In this document: positions 50,601 to 59,859 of the stretch, piece after piece
How the letters are laid out: every line of letters starts with the position of its first letter
Position numbering within the stretch: position 1 is the stretch's first letter
Assembly (NCBI GenBank): GCA_044326545.1
Contig: JBIRBM010000001.1
Location: 124,001 to 188,000 of the forward strand
Length of the DNA: 64,000 bases
Direction of reading: 5' to 3'
Source: JANWJE01 sp044326545
GTDB lineage: Bacteria; Chlamydiota; Chlamydiia; Chlamydiales; Parachlamydiaceae
Notes under the pieces: model-generated
The model's input: only the letters and a program-made list of their open reading frames with translations
The model's database searches: none
Told to the model about the DNA's origin: nothing
Translations under genes and position numbers: made by a program

Positions 50601-52172
50601 ATGAAACTACAAAGGGTTACGAACTCTCCCCCTGGCCTGGATGATAGAAGGGATAAGAGGTTGTGTGTTCAACTTCAGCCTCCTATCGCCTTTTCGTTAG
50701 AAAAGGCGCAACACATGATAAGGACTGTTTTTCCAGAGAAAACACCTGAATTTCAAAGGACAATGGCATCGACTCTTTTAGAGAAGTTAAACGTTTTTTT
50801 TGAGCATCCTTCAAAAAAAGAAGCTTTGGCTATTCGTTTGCACAAAAAAACCGACGGTTTATCTCTTTGGTGTGTAGAAAAAACAGACGAGATTTGCATT
50901 ACTCTATTCCAAAATATTTTAAACAAGGGAGATTATAAAAAAGTAAAAGAAGCAATCAGTTTTCTCATCCCGAAAGATCCTGAAAAACTTATAAAATCTG
51001 TCAAAACAGTGATCTATCGCGTCAAGCAAGAAGACATCGAGGAGGTTCGTAAAGGAATTGAGATGCATCGTCAAGTTTTTGCGGCTAACACAATAGCGGC
51101 CCAAAACTATTTTGTTTCTCCTTGTGTTGTTTACCCCACTTTTCACCGAGTCAATAAAGGAGAAACACTAGAGCTTCAAAGTTTAAGATACCTACAAGAC
51201 CTTTCATTTATTGTCTATGGACTTCCATTAAATACTCCAAGCGGTCCGAGATATCTCACTTCCCTAGAAGCTATTAGAGGGTTAAAAAACATTGCCCTGG
51301 GAATAGAATATTTAATTGGGATAGGGATGTCTCATCAAGACATCAAACCCAACAACATTCTCATTAAGCTCGATAGAGGACAGCTAGTTTGGCATATCTT
51401 TGACTTTGATTGCGCGGTCAATCAACTTCCTGCCCTGGTAGAAGAAAGAGAATCTTATTATCTCAACTATGCCGCGAGACAGGGAGTGGCAACACAAGAA
51501 ACCGATTGTTATAGCTTGGTATTGCTCATCATTGAAGCATTAATTCCCTACTTAACAATATTTGTAGACGAAGACGAAGAGTGCGATGATGAAAGATTGG
51601 AAAGATATCAAAAATTGACTAGCCAACAGATTGAAATTTCAGAGCGATCTCAACAACACTTTCGGTACGAGCAAATTAAAACGTTGAAAGAATTTCTTCC
51701 CCCGGAATCTCATTCTCTTTTAAATCCCTTTTTATATCAAAAAGAATGTGATTCAATAGAAGCTAAAACAAATCTTTTAATCTATGCTGATTCTTTAAAT
51801 GAACGTGGAGATGCTCGGGGATCTGCTGCCATTAAAAACTTTGTGACGGGTGTTTATCTTTGGGATGATGCATTTAAATTACTAGGCAAAGTTTTACAAG
51901 TAGATCAAGCCATTGAAAATATCTTAGACCAACCCGAATTAGATTCAGATGCGGCGTCTTATCATGAAAAGAGTGATCTGGTATGTCAAGATGCAGAGAA
52001 CATGATGAATGGCGAAGAGTCGTTCGAAAACACCATGATCAAAGCAATGAGAGATCATCCGTTTCCAACAATTGGTGAAATTAAAAAGTTTTTAGACCGG
52101 TGCGAAGTGATTCTCGAAGAGATTGAATCACTCATCTTACCCATTAAGAGTGCGATTAAAATTGAAGCCTAA
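50601..52172 (+). CDS. eukaryotic-like protein kinase-domain protein
   Basis: The 523-residue protein contains a catalytic loop HQDIKPNNILIK with H245, D247, K249 and N252, preceded by IALGIEYLIGIGM. About 16 residues later comes IFDFDCAV, where D268 is the metal-binding Asp and DFD replaces DFG. A YRVKQED segment (K142) and the helix IEEVRKGIEMHRQVF (E154) are candidates for the ATP-binding Lys and its Glu partner. A Gly-rich loop is not clear. The N-terminal 130 and C-terminal 170 residues are unique. No transmembrane segment or PASTA domain is present, so it differs from PknD-type kinases and could be a secreted effector. The 343-nt gap before it contains only a short palindrome (AATGAGTctatACTCATT, 50322-50339). 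Confidence 0.72.
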   Translation: MKLQRVTNSPPGLDDRRDKRLCVQLQPPIAFSLEKAQHMIRTVFPEKTPEFQRTMASTLLEKLNVFFEHPSKKEALAIRLHKKTDGLSLWCVEKTDEICITLFQNILNKGDYKKVKEAISFLIPKDPEKLIKSVKTVIYRVKQEDIEEVRKGIEMHRQVFAANTIAAQNYFVSPCVVYPTFHRVNKGETLELQSLRYLQDLSFIVYGLPLNTPSGPRYLTSLEAIRGLKNIALGIEYLIGIGMSHQDIKPNNILIKLDRGQLVWHIFDFDCAVNQLPALVEERESYYLNYAARQGVATQETDCYSLVLLIIEALIPYLTIFVDEDEECDDERLERYQKLTSQQIEISERSQQHFRYEQIKTLKEFLPPESHSLLNPFLYQKECDSIEAKTNLLIYADSLNERGDARGSAAIKNFVTGVYLWDDAFKLLGKVLQVDQAIENILDQPELDSDAASYHEKSDLVCQDAENMMNGEESFENTMIKAMRDHPFPTIGEIKKFLDRCEVILEEIESLILPIKSAIKIEA

Positions 52173-52338
52173 AGAGCTCTGTTGCTCCATAAGATGAGTC
52201 AATAAAATGGATGCTAAGCTCTATTTTTGTGTCGATGGCACCTGCGATCTCTCAACCCCTTGGGTTTTCAAGCCGTCCAATCGGAAAATTTAAGCTTGAC
52301 AAATCCTTAGATGAAATAAAAATACAGGTAAAAGTCAG

Positions 52339-54255
52339 ATGTCTTTTTTAAATTACAATACTCTACAATTTCCGTTTGGTTTAGCTTTTGGTTATGAGTA
52401 TGTCTTAGCGAGAGCTAAAGAAAAAGAGATCATCCAAGGGAAAAATTACTATGTTGCAGCGCCCTTTCTTATGGAAGAGCTTTTAATTGTCGTTGCCCTT
52501 ATTTCTTCTTCCACCATCCCCTTATTTCGCTCTCCTTTGATTCGGCTTGGTTTATCGAGTGCGAGTGTGATATTGCCCTCACTTGCAGCGTCGGTTAAAC
52601 ACGGAAATTATCACCAACTCGTGCAAATAGCTGGAAGCGTTCATCCTTTCTTATTGCGGATTTTGCCTTCCAATAAAAAAACAATTGCACGCCTTGGCGC
52701 TTTTGCCGAAAAAGGGAACGAAATCTCTCGCGTCCTTTTTACCACTGCAACCTTAGGCCTGATGCTGTGTGGTGAAAAAAACTTTGCTGCCGGAATTTTA
52801 TCTGGAGTCGCCTATCAAATCCTCGACGAGCGAAGCCTGATTCCAAGGCGCGTCAGCCTTTTTGTCGAGACCTACATGCCCTCTCTTGTCCTCACGACAA
52901 ATCTCATAAAAGGAAGCCTCTTTTCCAAATTGATCTCTTTTATGGAACTCAATGCTTGTTTTTTTTATACAGGAGCCTGCTTGATTCAACAAATGATCGA
53001 TCATGTTCTACGCTTCCTTTTAAAGAAAGCAGAGACACAAGTGCCCTTCTCGAAAGTGGTATTACAGCTTATTCCTTCTGTCGCTCAAATCGACCGGTTG
53101 TTTTCCACTAAACAAACCCATCTTTCGTACAAAGAAATCTTGCAAGTCCTAGAGCTCTCGGAACAAGAATTTTCTGCAGCTTACGAAATTAACCCCGGCG
53201 TTTGCATGAAAGAAATCTCTATTTCGCTTAATTTACCCCAAGACAAGGACTTTAAAAAGTTCTTAACCCTTTTTGATGAGATCGATTGGATGAAGCGCTC
53301 GACAATCGTGTTGAAAAAGCTGCAAGATGATGAGCGCTTCATCGACTTTTTCTCTGATCATTATCCAGAGAGCGAAAGAAGTGAGATCCAAGAAAACATT
53401 ACCGATTTTATCGCTCTTTTGGCTTCCAAAACAGGAGTCTCTGTTGAGCAATACAGTGTTGACTGGATGAGAGAACAACTCGTCAAGTTAGTCGAAACCT
53501 TAAACGGCACACTGAGGGTCGAAGGGATGCAGAGCGATCTTGAATTGGTAATGACACGCGCCTCCTCTCTTCTCCCTCACTGCCTGTCTTTGAAAAAGAG
53601 CGTCGAACTCGAGGATATCCTTCTAAAACTCTCTATAGAAGGAGGGCAATATTGTGGTCTTGGCTTGAGACGAGTGTTTAATGAATTATGGGACGCTTTT
53701 GTCGAGCAAAAGATTTTCAACACCCCTTCCCTAGATCTTCAAGAGGCTTATGAGAAAAAAATCCTTTATACGCTTGAAAAGGTGAGGCGCAACCTCTTGG
53801 ATGGGACTTACAGTGATCTATGCGAAAAGGTATTGAAACAACATAGTCGAGACAATCACCTGTACGACATGAAGATCTCTGGTTTCAAGTTGGGATGGTT
53901 GCCAATGTCTCGATTTGAGCGATCCCGAATCAATATCGTTCATCTGATCGACCGGTACGCCCTATTTATGTTGCGTCAGGACAGTGAGGTTATGTATTCA
54001 AAAGAAATGTTCGAGGCGATCACCTCTTTAGGAAATCAACATTTTACAAACTACATGCTAGGTTTTATTGCGACTCATCCACGACTTTCAGAAAAAGAAA
54101 AAACGAAACTCCATGATAAATTCGCTTGCTTAGAATCGATTTCTGATGATGTGCCTGACCAGCCAATCGATGGGACAACTTTAATCGAAAAGTTTCAACG
54201 TCTCTTGTTGATTAAGTTAGGTGTGCTTATTCCTGTAAAAACTGTTCGAGGTTAA
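52339..54255 (+). CDS. large protein of unknown function with hydrophobic N-terminal half
   Basis: I do not recognise this 638-residue protein. The first 240 residues contain several hydrophobic segments (about 45-60, 70-90, 130-155 and 195-230) without a cleavable signal peptide. The rest is charged and helical with no visible catalytic motif. It follows the kinase-like gene by 166 nt on the same strand and may be coregulated with it. The arrangement (N-terminal membrane-active region, long soluble C-terminus) is compatible with an inclusion-membrane or host-directed protein, but this is inference only. Base composition and codon use show more C-ending codons than neighbouring genes, so transfer or different history is possible. 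Confidence 0.65.
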   Translation: MSFLNYNTLQFPFGLAFGYEYVLARAKEKEIIQGKNYYVAAPFLMEELLIVVALISSSTIPLFRSPLIRLGLSSASVILPSLAASVKHGNYHQLVQIAGSVHPFLLRILPSNKKTIARLGAFAEKGNEISRVLFTTATLGLMLCGEKNFAAGILSGVAYQILDERSLIPRRVSLFVETYMPSLVLTTNLIKGSLFSKLISFMELNACFFYTGACLIQQMIDHVLRFLLKKAETQVPFSKVVLQLIPSVAQIDRLFSTKQTHLSYKEILQVLELSEQEFSAAYEINPGVCMKEISISLNLPQDKDFKKFLTLFDEIDWMKRSTIVLKKLQDDERFIDFFSDHYPESERSEIQENITDFIALLASKTGVSVEQYSVDWMREQLVKLVETLNGTLRVEGMQSDLELVMTRASSLLPHCLSLKKSVELEDILLKLSIEGGQYCGLGLRRVFNELWDAFVEQKIFNTPSLDLQEAYEKKILYTLEKVRRNLLDGTYSDLCEKVLKQHSRDNHLYDMKISGFKLGWLPMSRFERSRINIVHLIDRYALFMLRQDSEVMYSKEMFEAITSLGNQHFTNYMLGFIATHPRLSEKEKTKLHDKFACLESISDDVPDQPIDGTTLIEKFQRLLLIKLGVLIPVKTVRG

Positions 54256-54257
54256 AC

Positions 54258-54290
54258 GCTCACCTTACGCACCGCGAGTGCTATTTGGGG
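54258..54290 (-). repeat. dispersed intergenic repeat, copy 5 (reverse orientation)
   Basis: The reverse complement reads AATAGCACTCGCGGTGCGTA followed by AGGTGAGCG, matching the consensus. It starts right after the stop of the gene ending at 54255 and lies between convergent genes. Confidence 0.6.
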
Positions 54291-54413
54291 TGAACCGAAA
54301 GCTTTCGCGTTGCCCAAATTCAGGATTCAACTTGAATGAGTCTCTCGACCTCCTCTAGCGCTCCGATTCGAAGAGACCCTGTTTGAGGAATCTGTCTTGA
54401 GGCGTGTTGATTT

Positions 54414-55232
54414 TTATTGGATGAGTTGTTGGTATATCTCTCGTTTAGGAACCCCTCTTAGTTCCGCAACTAATTTGATCGCTTCTTTGCGGGTTAAGCC
54501 GTATGTCTCAGTGACAGATTCGACATGTTCTTCCGGGGTCCAAGAAGCCCAATCTTGATGCTCATCAGATGAAGGAGGAGAGACTAGGAGGACAAGCTCT
54601 CCTTTTAAGGGGTGATTCTGCCAGTGTTCGATAAGAGTGAGAGCCTTGCCTCTCACAATTTCTTCGAATTTCTTCGTTAACTCTCGCCCAATGACTAAAA
54701 GACGTTCCGGTTGCATCTTGTTTATCACGTCCAAAGTATTCAGAAGTCGATGGGGGGATTCATAACAAATGGTCGTTCCGCAGTAATGTAATATTGATTG
54801 AATATCTTTTTTCAGTTCGCTTTCCTTCCGTCCGAGGAATCCGTAAAATTGAAACCTCTCTGTCTCTAATCCGGAGCAAATCAAAGCGTGAATCGCTGCA
54901 CAAGGGCCGGGAGCTGCAGAAACGGGAATATTGTGTTCGACACATATTTTAACAAGAGCGCTTCCTGGGTCGCAGATCCCTGGGGTTCCCGCATCTGAGA
55001 TCAAACAAATCACCTTTCCTAACCTTAAATCTTCTAAAACAGAGTCGGTTCTGAAAGTTTCATTGAATTTATGAAAGCTCTTGAGCGGTTGATGAATGCC
55101 GTAATGGTTCAGTAAAATTCCACTATGGCGTGTATCTTCGCATAAGATGTAATCACAATTCTTTAAAAGTTCGACTGCTCGAAATGTGATATCAGTGAGA
55201 TTCCCTATAGGGGTTGCAACAAGGTATAACAT
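54414..55232 (-). CDS. rsmI: 16S rRNA (cytidine-1402-2'-O)-methyltransferase
   Basis: RsmI methylates C1402 in the decoding centre of 16S rRNA, using SAM. The 272-residue protein has the family N-terminus MLYLVATPIGNLTDITFRAV, the CEDTRHSGILL segment, the SAM-binding LISDAGTPGICDPG and PGPCAAIHALICSGL, and ELTKKFEEIVRG. Length is close to E. coli RsmI (286). The gene lies just downstream of the tRNA-Cys gene on the same strand. Confidence 0.95.
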   Translation of the reverse strand: MLYLVATPIGNLTDITFRAVELLKNCDYILCEDTRHSGILLNHYGIHQPLKSFHKFNETFRTDSVLEDLRLGKVICLISDAGTPGICDPGSALVKICVEHNIPVSAAPGPCAAIHALICSGLETERFQFYGFLGRKESELKKDIQSILHYCGTTICYESPHRLLNTLDVINKMQPERLLVIGRELTKKFEEIVRGKALTLIEHWQNHPLKGELVLLVSPPSSDEHQDWASWTPEEHVESVTETYGLTRKEAIKLVAELRGVPKREIYQQLIQ

Positions 55233-55327
55233 AAAGTTGATGACTCGTATAAGGAATAGAGAAAGAGAAAAAAGGAAAAGGGCAAAGCAACGCTTAATAC
55301 CCCAAAATTAGCCTGATAAGAAAAAAA

Positions 55328-55398
55328 GGTGGCACCCAGATTTGAACTGGGGGATGGAAGCTTTGCAGGCTTCTGCCTTACCACTTGGCTATGCCACC
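55328..55398 (-). tRNA. tRNA-Cys (anticodon GCA)
   Basis: Read on the minus strand the 71-nt sequence folds into a complete cloverleaf: acceptor stem GGTGGCA/TGCCACC, D arm GCC-AAGTGGTAA-GGC, anticodon stem GAAGC/GCTTC with loop CTGCAAA (anticodon GCA), and T arm CCCAG-TTCAAAT-CTGGG. The CCA end is not encoded. A T run follows directly. Confidence 0.97.
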
Positions 55399-55411
55399 GT
55401 TTAAAGGCAGT

Positions 55412-55441
55412 GTTATACACAAATGTCGTGCATGACGTCAA
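55412..55441 (-). promoter_or_regulatory. promoter of tRNA-Cys
   Basis: On the minus strand TTGACG (55441-55436) and TATAAC (55417-55412) are separated by 18 bp. The -10 is 13 bases from the tRNA 5' end. This is a near-consensus sigma-70 type promoter. Confidence 0.7.
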
Positions 55442-55501
55442 GGATTTTTTATTCATTCTCTCTTAAATTTCCGTTTTTCAATCTTTTTTAGTTTATATCT
55501 A

Positions 55502-56632
55502 TCAAACATTAAGTTGTTTAAGTCGTAATATGTTGCGCGACAAAACAATCCATTGTCGCCAATCTTGTTTAATACTTCGCTGGAGCTGATGAATCTCTTG
55601 TTTGACTTTTTTGAGTGCTTTTCTCTTTTGACCCGCTTTGCGCGCTTGTGTGTAATTGTCTTTTAAGCGATTGGCTTCATTAATTTTTTTTACAATAGTG
55701 TCTGATAGTTCCAACACTTTTATTTCCAGTTCATCCTTTTTGACATACCAAAGTTCGCAGATTTTCTCGATTAATAATTTTTTTCGTTGCAACACAAGTC
55801 TTTTTTTTATGGTACATGAGTCCATCTGCTTAAGGTCCTTTGTCAGACCTATTTTATTCAAACTCCAGATTAGCCACTTGGTTGGATCGAAGTGGAACCA
55901 GCGAATTCCGTTACGATAATCATTGGCAAAAGTGTGGTGAAAATTATGATATCCCTCTCCAAAAGTTAAAAATGCAATGATGAAGTTGTTGACTGCTGTT
56001 TGCTCTTGGCAGAAAGGCTTATCTCCCCACGTATGCGCCAAAGAGTTGATAAACCATGTAAAGTGATGAAGAACGAATAATCGAGTGAACGTTGCAATCA
56101 CCAAAGAGCCTACATAGTCATCAAGGAGCCATCCAACAAAAAGAAAGGCGATCAAATTACTACAAATCATCAAAGAGTTAATGTATGTGTGTTGAAATTG
56201 GACGAGGGGATTGCGTATTAAATCGGGGACTACTTTAGGGTCAATTGTCCTTGGCTTTTCTAAAATCCATAAAAAATGAGCGTATAAAAATCCTTTTTTA
56301 ATTGAATAAGGATCATTGTCTGTATCAACATAAGCATGATGCAGTCGATGATCATAGCACCAGCGAAGAGCGCTTCCTTGCCCGGCCATCGCACCGAAAA
56401 AAAGTAAAAGACTTTCGATAAACGGATTTGTCCGGTAGCTTTTATGCGAGTAAAAGCGGTGATAGCCTGCAGTGATGCTCAGTCCTGCTAGATAGAGAAG
56501 AATAAATGCTGCCAGAACCATTTGCCAGCTAAGAGAAGCAGATGAAAAATAAAAAGGGAGGGTAATCAATAAAGAGATCTGATAGATAATGAGGAATAAA
56601 CCAGGCCCCCAATTAAAATTCTTCCATTTCAT
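55502..56632 (-). CDS. acyl-CoA/stearoyl desaturase-like fatty acid desaturase
   Basis: The 376-residue membrane enzyme has the three histidine boxes of delta-9 desaturases: GYHRFYSHKSY, WCYDHRLHHAYVDTDNDPYS and GEGYHNFHHTFANDYRNG, plus several transmembrane helices. It introduces a double bond into acyl chains using oxygen and a di-iron centre. The last 80 residues form a Lys-rich coiled coil (about 295-360) not found in short desaturases. Start 56632 is chosen because GGAGG lies six bases upstream (inside the alternative ATG at 56644). No electron-transfer partner is adjacent. An oxygen-dependent desaturase suggests the ability to adjust membrane fluidity without host lipids. Confidence 0.9.
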   Translation of the reverse strand: MKWKNFNWGPGLFLIIYQISLLITLPFYFSSASLSWQMVLAAFILLYLAGLSITAGYHRFYSHKSYRTNPFIESLLLFFGAMAGQGSALRWCYDHRLHHAYVDTDNDPYSIKKGFLYAHFLWILEKPRTIDPKVVPDLIRNPLVQFQHTYINSLMICSNLIAFLFVGWLLDDYVGSLVIATFTRLFVLHHFTWFINSLAHTWGDKPFCQEQTAVNNFIIAFLTFGEGYHNFHHTFANDYRNGIRWFHFDPTKWLIWSLNKIGLTKDLKQMDSCTIKKRLVLQRKKLLIEKICELWYVKKDELEIKVLELSDTIVKKINEANRLKDNYTQARKAGQKRKALKKVKQEIHQLQRSIKQDWRQWIVLSRNILRLKQLNV

Positions 56633-56700
56633 TTTTGCCTCCATATCATGTTGTGTGATTGATGATGTTTTTGTCTTGAACGCCGATATTTTGGGTTAAC

Positions 56701-56733
56701 GCCAATCGCATTCTGCGTGGGTAAGATGAGTTA
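56701..56733 (+). repeat. dispersed intergenic repeat, copy 6 (degenerate)
   Basis: GCCAATCGCATTCTGCGTGG followed by GTAAGATGAGTT resembles the consensus AATCGCxCTxxCGGTGCGTAAGGTGAGT with several changes. It lies upstream of the desaturase gene in the divergent gap before murF (56633-56905), where no other gene is visible. Confidence 0.4.
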
Positions 56734-56905
56734 ATAAAAGTTAGAAGAATAAATCTCAAGTCGATTTATCCTCTTCTTCTGTCGGCACTATTGTTCAAAA
56801 ATCGAATAAGGACTAACCTTTGATGGAGAAAAAATATCGAGACATTTGCTGCATCCTTCTATTTGTTTGCAAAAATAATGTTTAATGTGTAGCAAGGCTT
56901 TAATC

Positions 56906-58249
56906 ATGCATGCGATGACCCTGACTGAAGTGGCAAACATTTTACAATGCTTTGACTCTTTTCCTTCTTCTCCTATTTTGGGATATTCAATCGATTCTCG
57001 CTCTATAAAAGAGGGGGAGTTATTTTTTTGTATTAAGGGAGAAAAAGTCGATGGTCATGCTTTTTTGCAAGATGTTCAGAAAAGGGGAGCCTTGGCAGCT
57101 GTTGTGTCTGACCATTATCAAGGAGATTCTTTTGGATTACCTCTGATCAGAGTTGAGGATCCTCTTTTTGCGCTTCACGATCTAGCAAAAACAGTCGTCA
57201 AAAACAGTCGAGCCCGTGTTGTTGCAATCACAGGATCTTTAGGAAAAACGTCGACCAAAGAATTTACCAAGACCATTCTTTCCTCAAAATACCGCGTGTT
57301 TGCCACTCCCGGAAACCATAATTCACAAGTGGGATTGCCTTTAGCAATCCTCAATCATTCAGACGGCACAGAAGAGATTTTTGTCCTTGAGATGGCAATG
57401 AGCTTACCCGGACAGATTGCCCAATTGGTGCAGATTGCTCCACCAGAAGTGGCCCTTATCACAACGGTCGCTTTAGTGCACGCTTGTAACTTCGACTCAA
57501 TAGAGGCAATTGCATGCGCAAAAGGGGAAATTTTTTCTCATCCAAACACTTGTTTGGGGATTTTTGATCGAGATATCTGCAATGGTGACGAGCTGTGCCG
57601 AATTGGATCTTCTCGTAAAATTTCATTCTCTACAACTTCATCTGATGCAGACTATTATTTAGATGTGGTAGATCCTCCCAAGATTTATTCAAAATTAGAG
57701 GCACGAGATGTCCATTTGGAGAAACTTCCTTTTCATGGAAAGCATAATTATCATAATTTACTTGCCTCCATTCTGGTTGGAAGACATTTTAACGTGGATT
57801 GGGATGAAATCAACCAAGCGATTGGCTCGATGCTTTTGCCTGAAAAAAGGCTTCAATTCATCCTTCATCGCGACATTTTGTTTCTCAATGACTCTTACAA
57901 TGCTTCAGAACTTTCTGTGAAGGCTGCCCTTGAATCGTTGCCACAACCGACCGTTGAAGGAAGAAAAATTGCAGTGCTCGGTAGTATGCTAGAGCTTGGT
58001 CAGTTTTCCTGCGATTGTCATCGACGGGTAGCAGAATTTGCGTTAAACCATGTGGACCACATGTATTGCTTAGGTGAGGAATGTCTTCCTATCTATGATG
58101 TCTGGAAACGGGCAGGGCGCCCCGTTGAATTGTTTGAGGATCGCGCACATCTTGTTGCCTGTTTGAAAAAAGATCTCAAGCCATCAGATGTCGTTCTTTT
58201 GAAAGGATCCCGCTCTAAAGAGCTGTGGAAAGTTTTGGATGAAATATAG
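56906..58249 (+). CDS. murF: UDP-N-acetylmuramoyl-tripeptide--D-alanyl-D-alanine ligase
   Basis: MurF adds D-Ala-D-Ala to the UDP-MurNAc-tripeptide. The protein of about 447 residues has the Mur ligase P-loop ITGSLGKTSTKEF (family form GSxGKTxTK), DSRSIKEGELFFCIKGEKVDG-type N-terminal domain, ATPGNHNSQVGLP, HGKHNYHNLLASI and the C-terminal LLKGSRSKELW signature. Start: the ATG at 56906 has AAGG eight bases upstream; an ATG at 56885 is possible. The gene opens the chlamydial murF-mraY-murD-nlpD-ftsW-murG cluster. Confidence 0.94.
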   Translation: MHAMTLTEVANILQCFDSFPSSPILGYSIDSRSIKEGELFFCIKGEKVDGHAFLQDVQKRGALAAVVSDHYQGDSFGLPLIRVEDPLFALHDLAKTVVKNSRARVVAITGSLGKTSTKEFTKTILSSKYRVFATPGNHNSQVGLPLAILNHSDGTEEIFVLEMAMSLPGQIAQLVQIAPPEVALITTVALVHACNFDSIEAIACAKGEIFSHPNTCLGIFDRDICNGDELCRIGSSRKISFSTTSSDADYYLDVVDPPKIYSKLEARDVHLEKLPFHGKHNYHNLLASILVGRHFNVDWDEINQAIGSMLLPEKRLQFILHRDILFLNDSYNASELSVKAALESLPQPTVEGRKIAVLGSMLELGQFSCDCHRRVAEFALNHVDHMYCLGEECLPIYDVWKRAGRPVELFEDRAHLVACLKKDLKPSDVVLLKGSRSKELWKVLDEI

Positions 58250-58469
58250 AATGTTTCACTCCCTTCAAAGAGGGCTTCAATTTGCAAATCGCTCTTTTGT
58301 TGCCTAAGCACATGTTCTAATCGAGCGATTGGTCTCTTTCATATGATTGATTTATAATGAGATGGAGTGCAAAAAGAATTTTATTTGCCTATTGTCTGTT
58401 CGTCATTTAAAATCATTCTGATTTAATCCGATTCTCTTACCTATACAAATTCCTTATTAAAATAATTTT

Positions 58470-59702
58470 ATGATTTTATTCATTATTTCTTTTTTAAAAG
58501 AATATGCAGATATTAAAATTCCTACAGTTTTCAGTTATGTCTCCACTCGTATGATGCTGGCTGCTTTAACATCGCTGTTGTTGAGTATTTTCTTAGGCCC
58601 TTATTTTATTCGCAAACTTTACGAGCTCAAAATAGGTCAGTCGATTCGTCAAGAGGAGTGCCCCCTTTTGGGTAAGCTTCACGAAAAGAAACAAGACACG
58701 CCTACGATGGGAGGAATTTTAATTCTTTTTTCCATGCTTGTCTCTTTAATCTTGTGGATGGATCTTACACATGTTTTTACTTTAATTTTACTGGTCACCA
58801 CCCTCTTCTTCGGTTTTTTGGGCGGTCGCGACGATTATCTGAAGTTAAAATATAAAAACACGAAAGGAATGTCTGCTAAAGGAAAACTCCTCTTCCAATT
58901 GGTTTTATCAATTGGAGTGTCCCTCTACTTATTGTGGGCTCCTGCAAGCGGCGCCTTAGCGCATGGAAATTGGTTTCAACCTCCGGTAATCAAAGAACAT
59001 ATCATCGCAAAAGAGAATGCGTCTGATTTTACAGGATCCAATACCTATCAAGTCATCACATTGCAAGACTATGCTTCACGCTTGTATATCCCTTTTTTTA
59101 AAGACCCCGTCCTAGTTCTTGGAGGCTGGACTTTAGTTTTAATGGCCATTTTCTATTTTTTTGTGATTACAGGTTCATCGAATGCGGCGAATTTAACAGA
59201 CGGGCTCGATGGTTTGCTTGGAGGTTGTTTGATTATGGTTGCGGGTGTTTTAAGTGTTATTGCTTTCTTTTCCAATCACTTAGGTCTTGCTTATTATTTG
59301 AATATTCTTTACATTGAAGGCAGTGGTGAAATTGCCATTTATCTTGCTGCAATGATTGGAGCAACACTCGGATTTCTTTGGTACAATGGTCATCCCGCTC
59401 AAGTTTTTATGGGGGATATTGGCTCTTTAACATTAGGGGGGATCATTGGAGTCTCTGCCGTGTTATTAAAGAGAGAATGTCTTTTAGGACTTGTTGGAGG
59501 GATTTTTGTGGCGGAGGCTCTCTCAGTCATCCTGCAAGTCGGCAGCTATCGACTGCGCAATAAAAAGCGTGTTTTTTTATGTGCTCCGCTTCACCACCAT
59601 TTTGAATATAAAGGATGGCCTGAGACAAAAGTTGTCATTCGTTTTTGGATTGTGGGATTACTTTTAGCGATTATCGGGATTGCATCATTGAAATTTCAAT
59701 AG
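58470..59702 (+). CDS. mraY: phospho-N-acetylmuramoyl-pentapeptide transferase
   Basis: MraY makes lipid I on the inner membrane. The 410-residue polytopic protein has HEKKQDTPTMGGILIL, the acidic GGRDDYLKLKYKNTKG, NLTDGLDGLLGGCL with the catalytic Asp, GFLWYNGHPAQVFMGDIGS and APLHHHFEYKGW. Compared with E. coli MraY (360) there is an insertion of about 45 residues in a loop (about 170-215), a difference I recall from chlamydial MraY. It follows murF by 220 nt. Confidence 0.95.
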   Translation: MILFIISFLKEYADIKIPTVFSYVSTRMMLAALTSLLLSIFLGPYFIRKLYELKIGQSIRQEECPLLGKLHEKKQDTPTMGGILILFSMLVSLILWMDLTHVFTLILLVTTLFFGFLGGRDDYLKLKYKNTKGMSAKGKLLFQLVLSIGVSLYLLWAPASGALAHGNWFQPPVIKEHIIAKENASDFTGSNTYQVITLQDYASRLYIPFFKDPVLVLGGWTLVLMAIFYFFVITGSSNAANLTDGLDGLLGGCLIMVAGVLSVIAFFSNHLGLAYYLNILYIEGSGEIAIYLAAMIGATLGFLWYNGHPAQVFMGDIGSLTLGGIIGVSAVLLKRECLLGLVGGIFVAEALSVILQVGSYRLRNKKRVFLCAPLHHHFEYKGWPETKVVIRFWIVGLLLAIIGIASLKFQ

Positions 59703-59859
59703 ACCTGTTGCGTCGCTCCCTTTCCTTGAAAAATGGCCATTTTCGCAAGCAAATCGCATCATGCAAGAACTCTAACAGGGTGTCTGAAAAGTCTACTGAT
59801 CTCGAATGCAAATTGATGAGACTTTGCACAGACCCTCTAAATGGAACTAACAAAAATTT

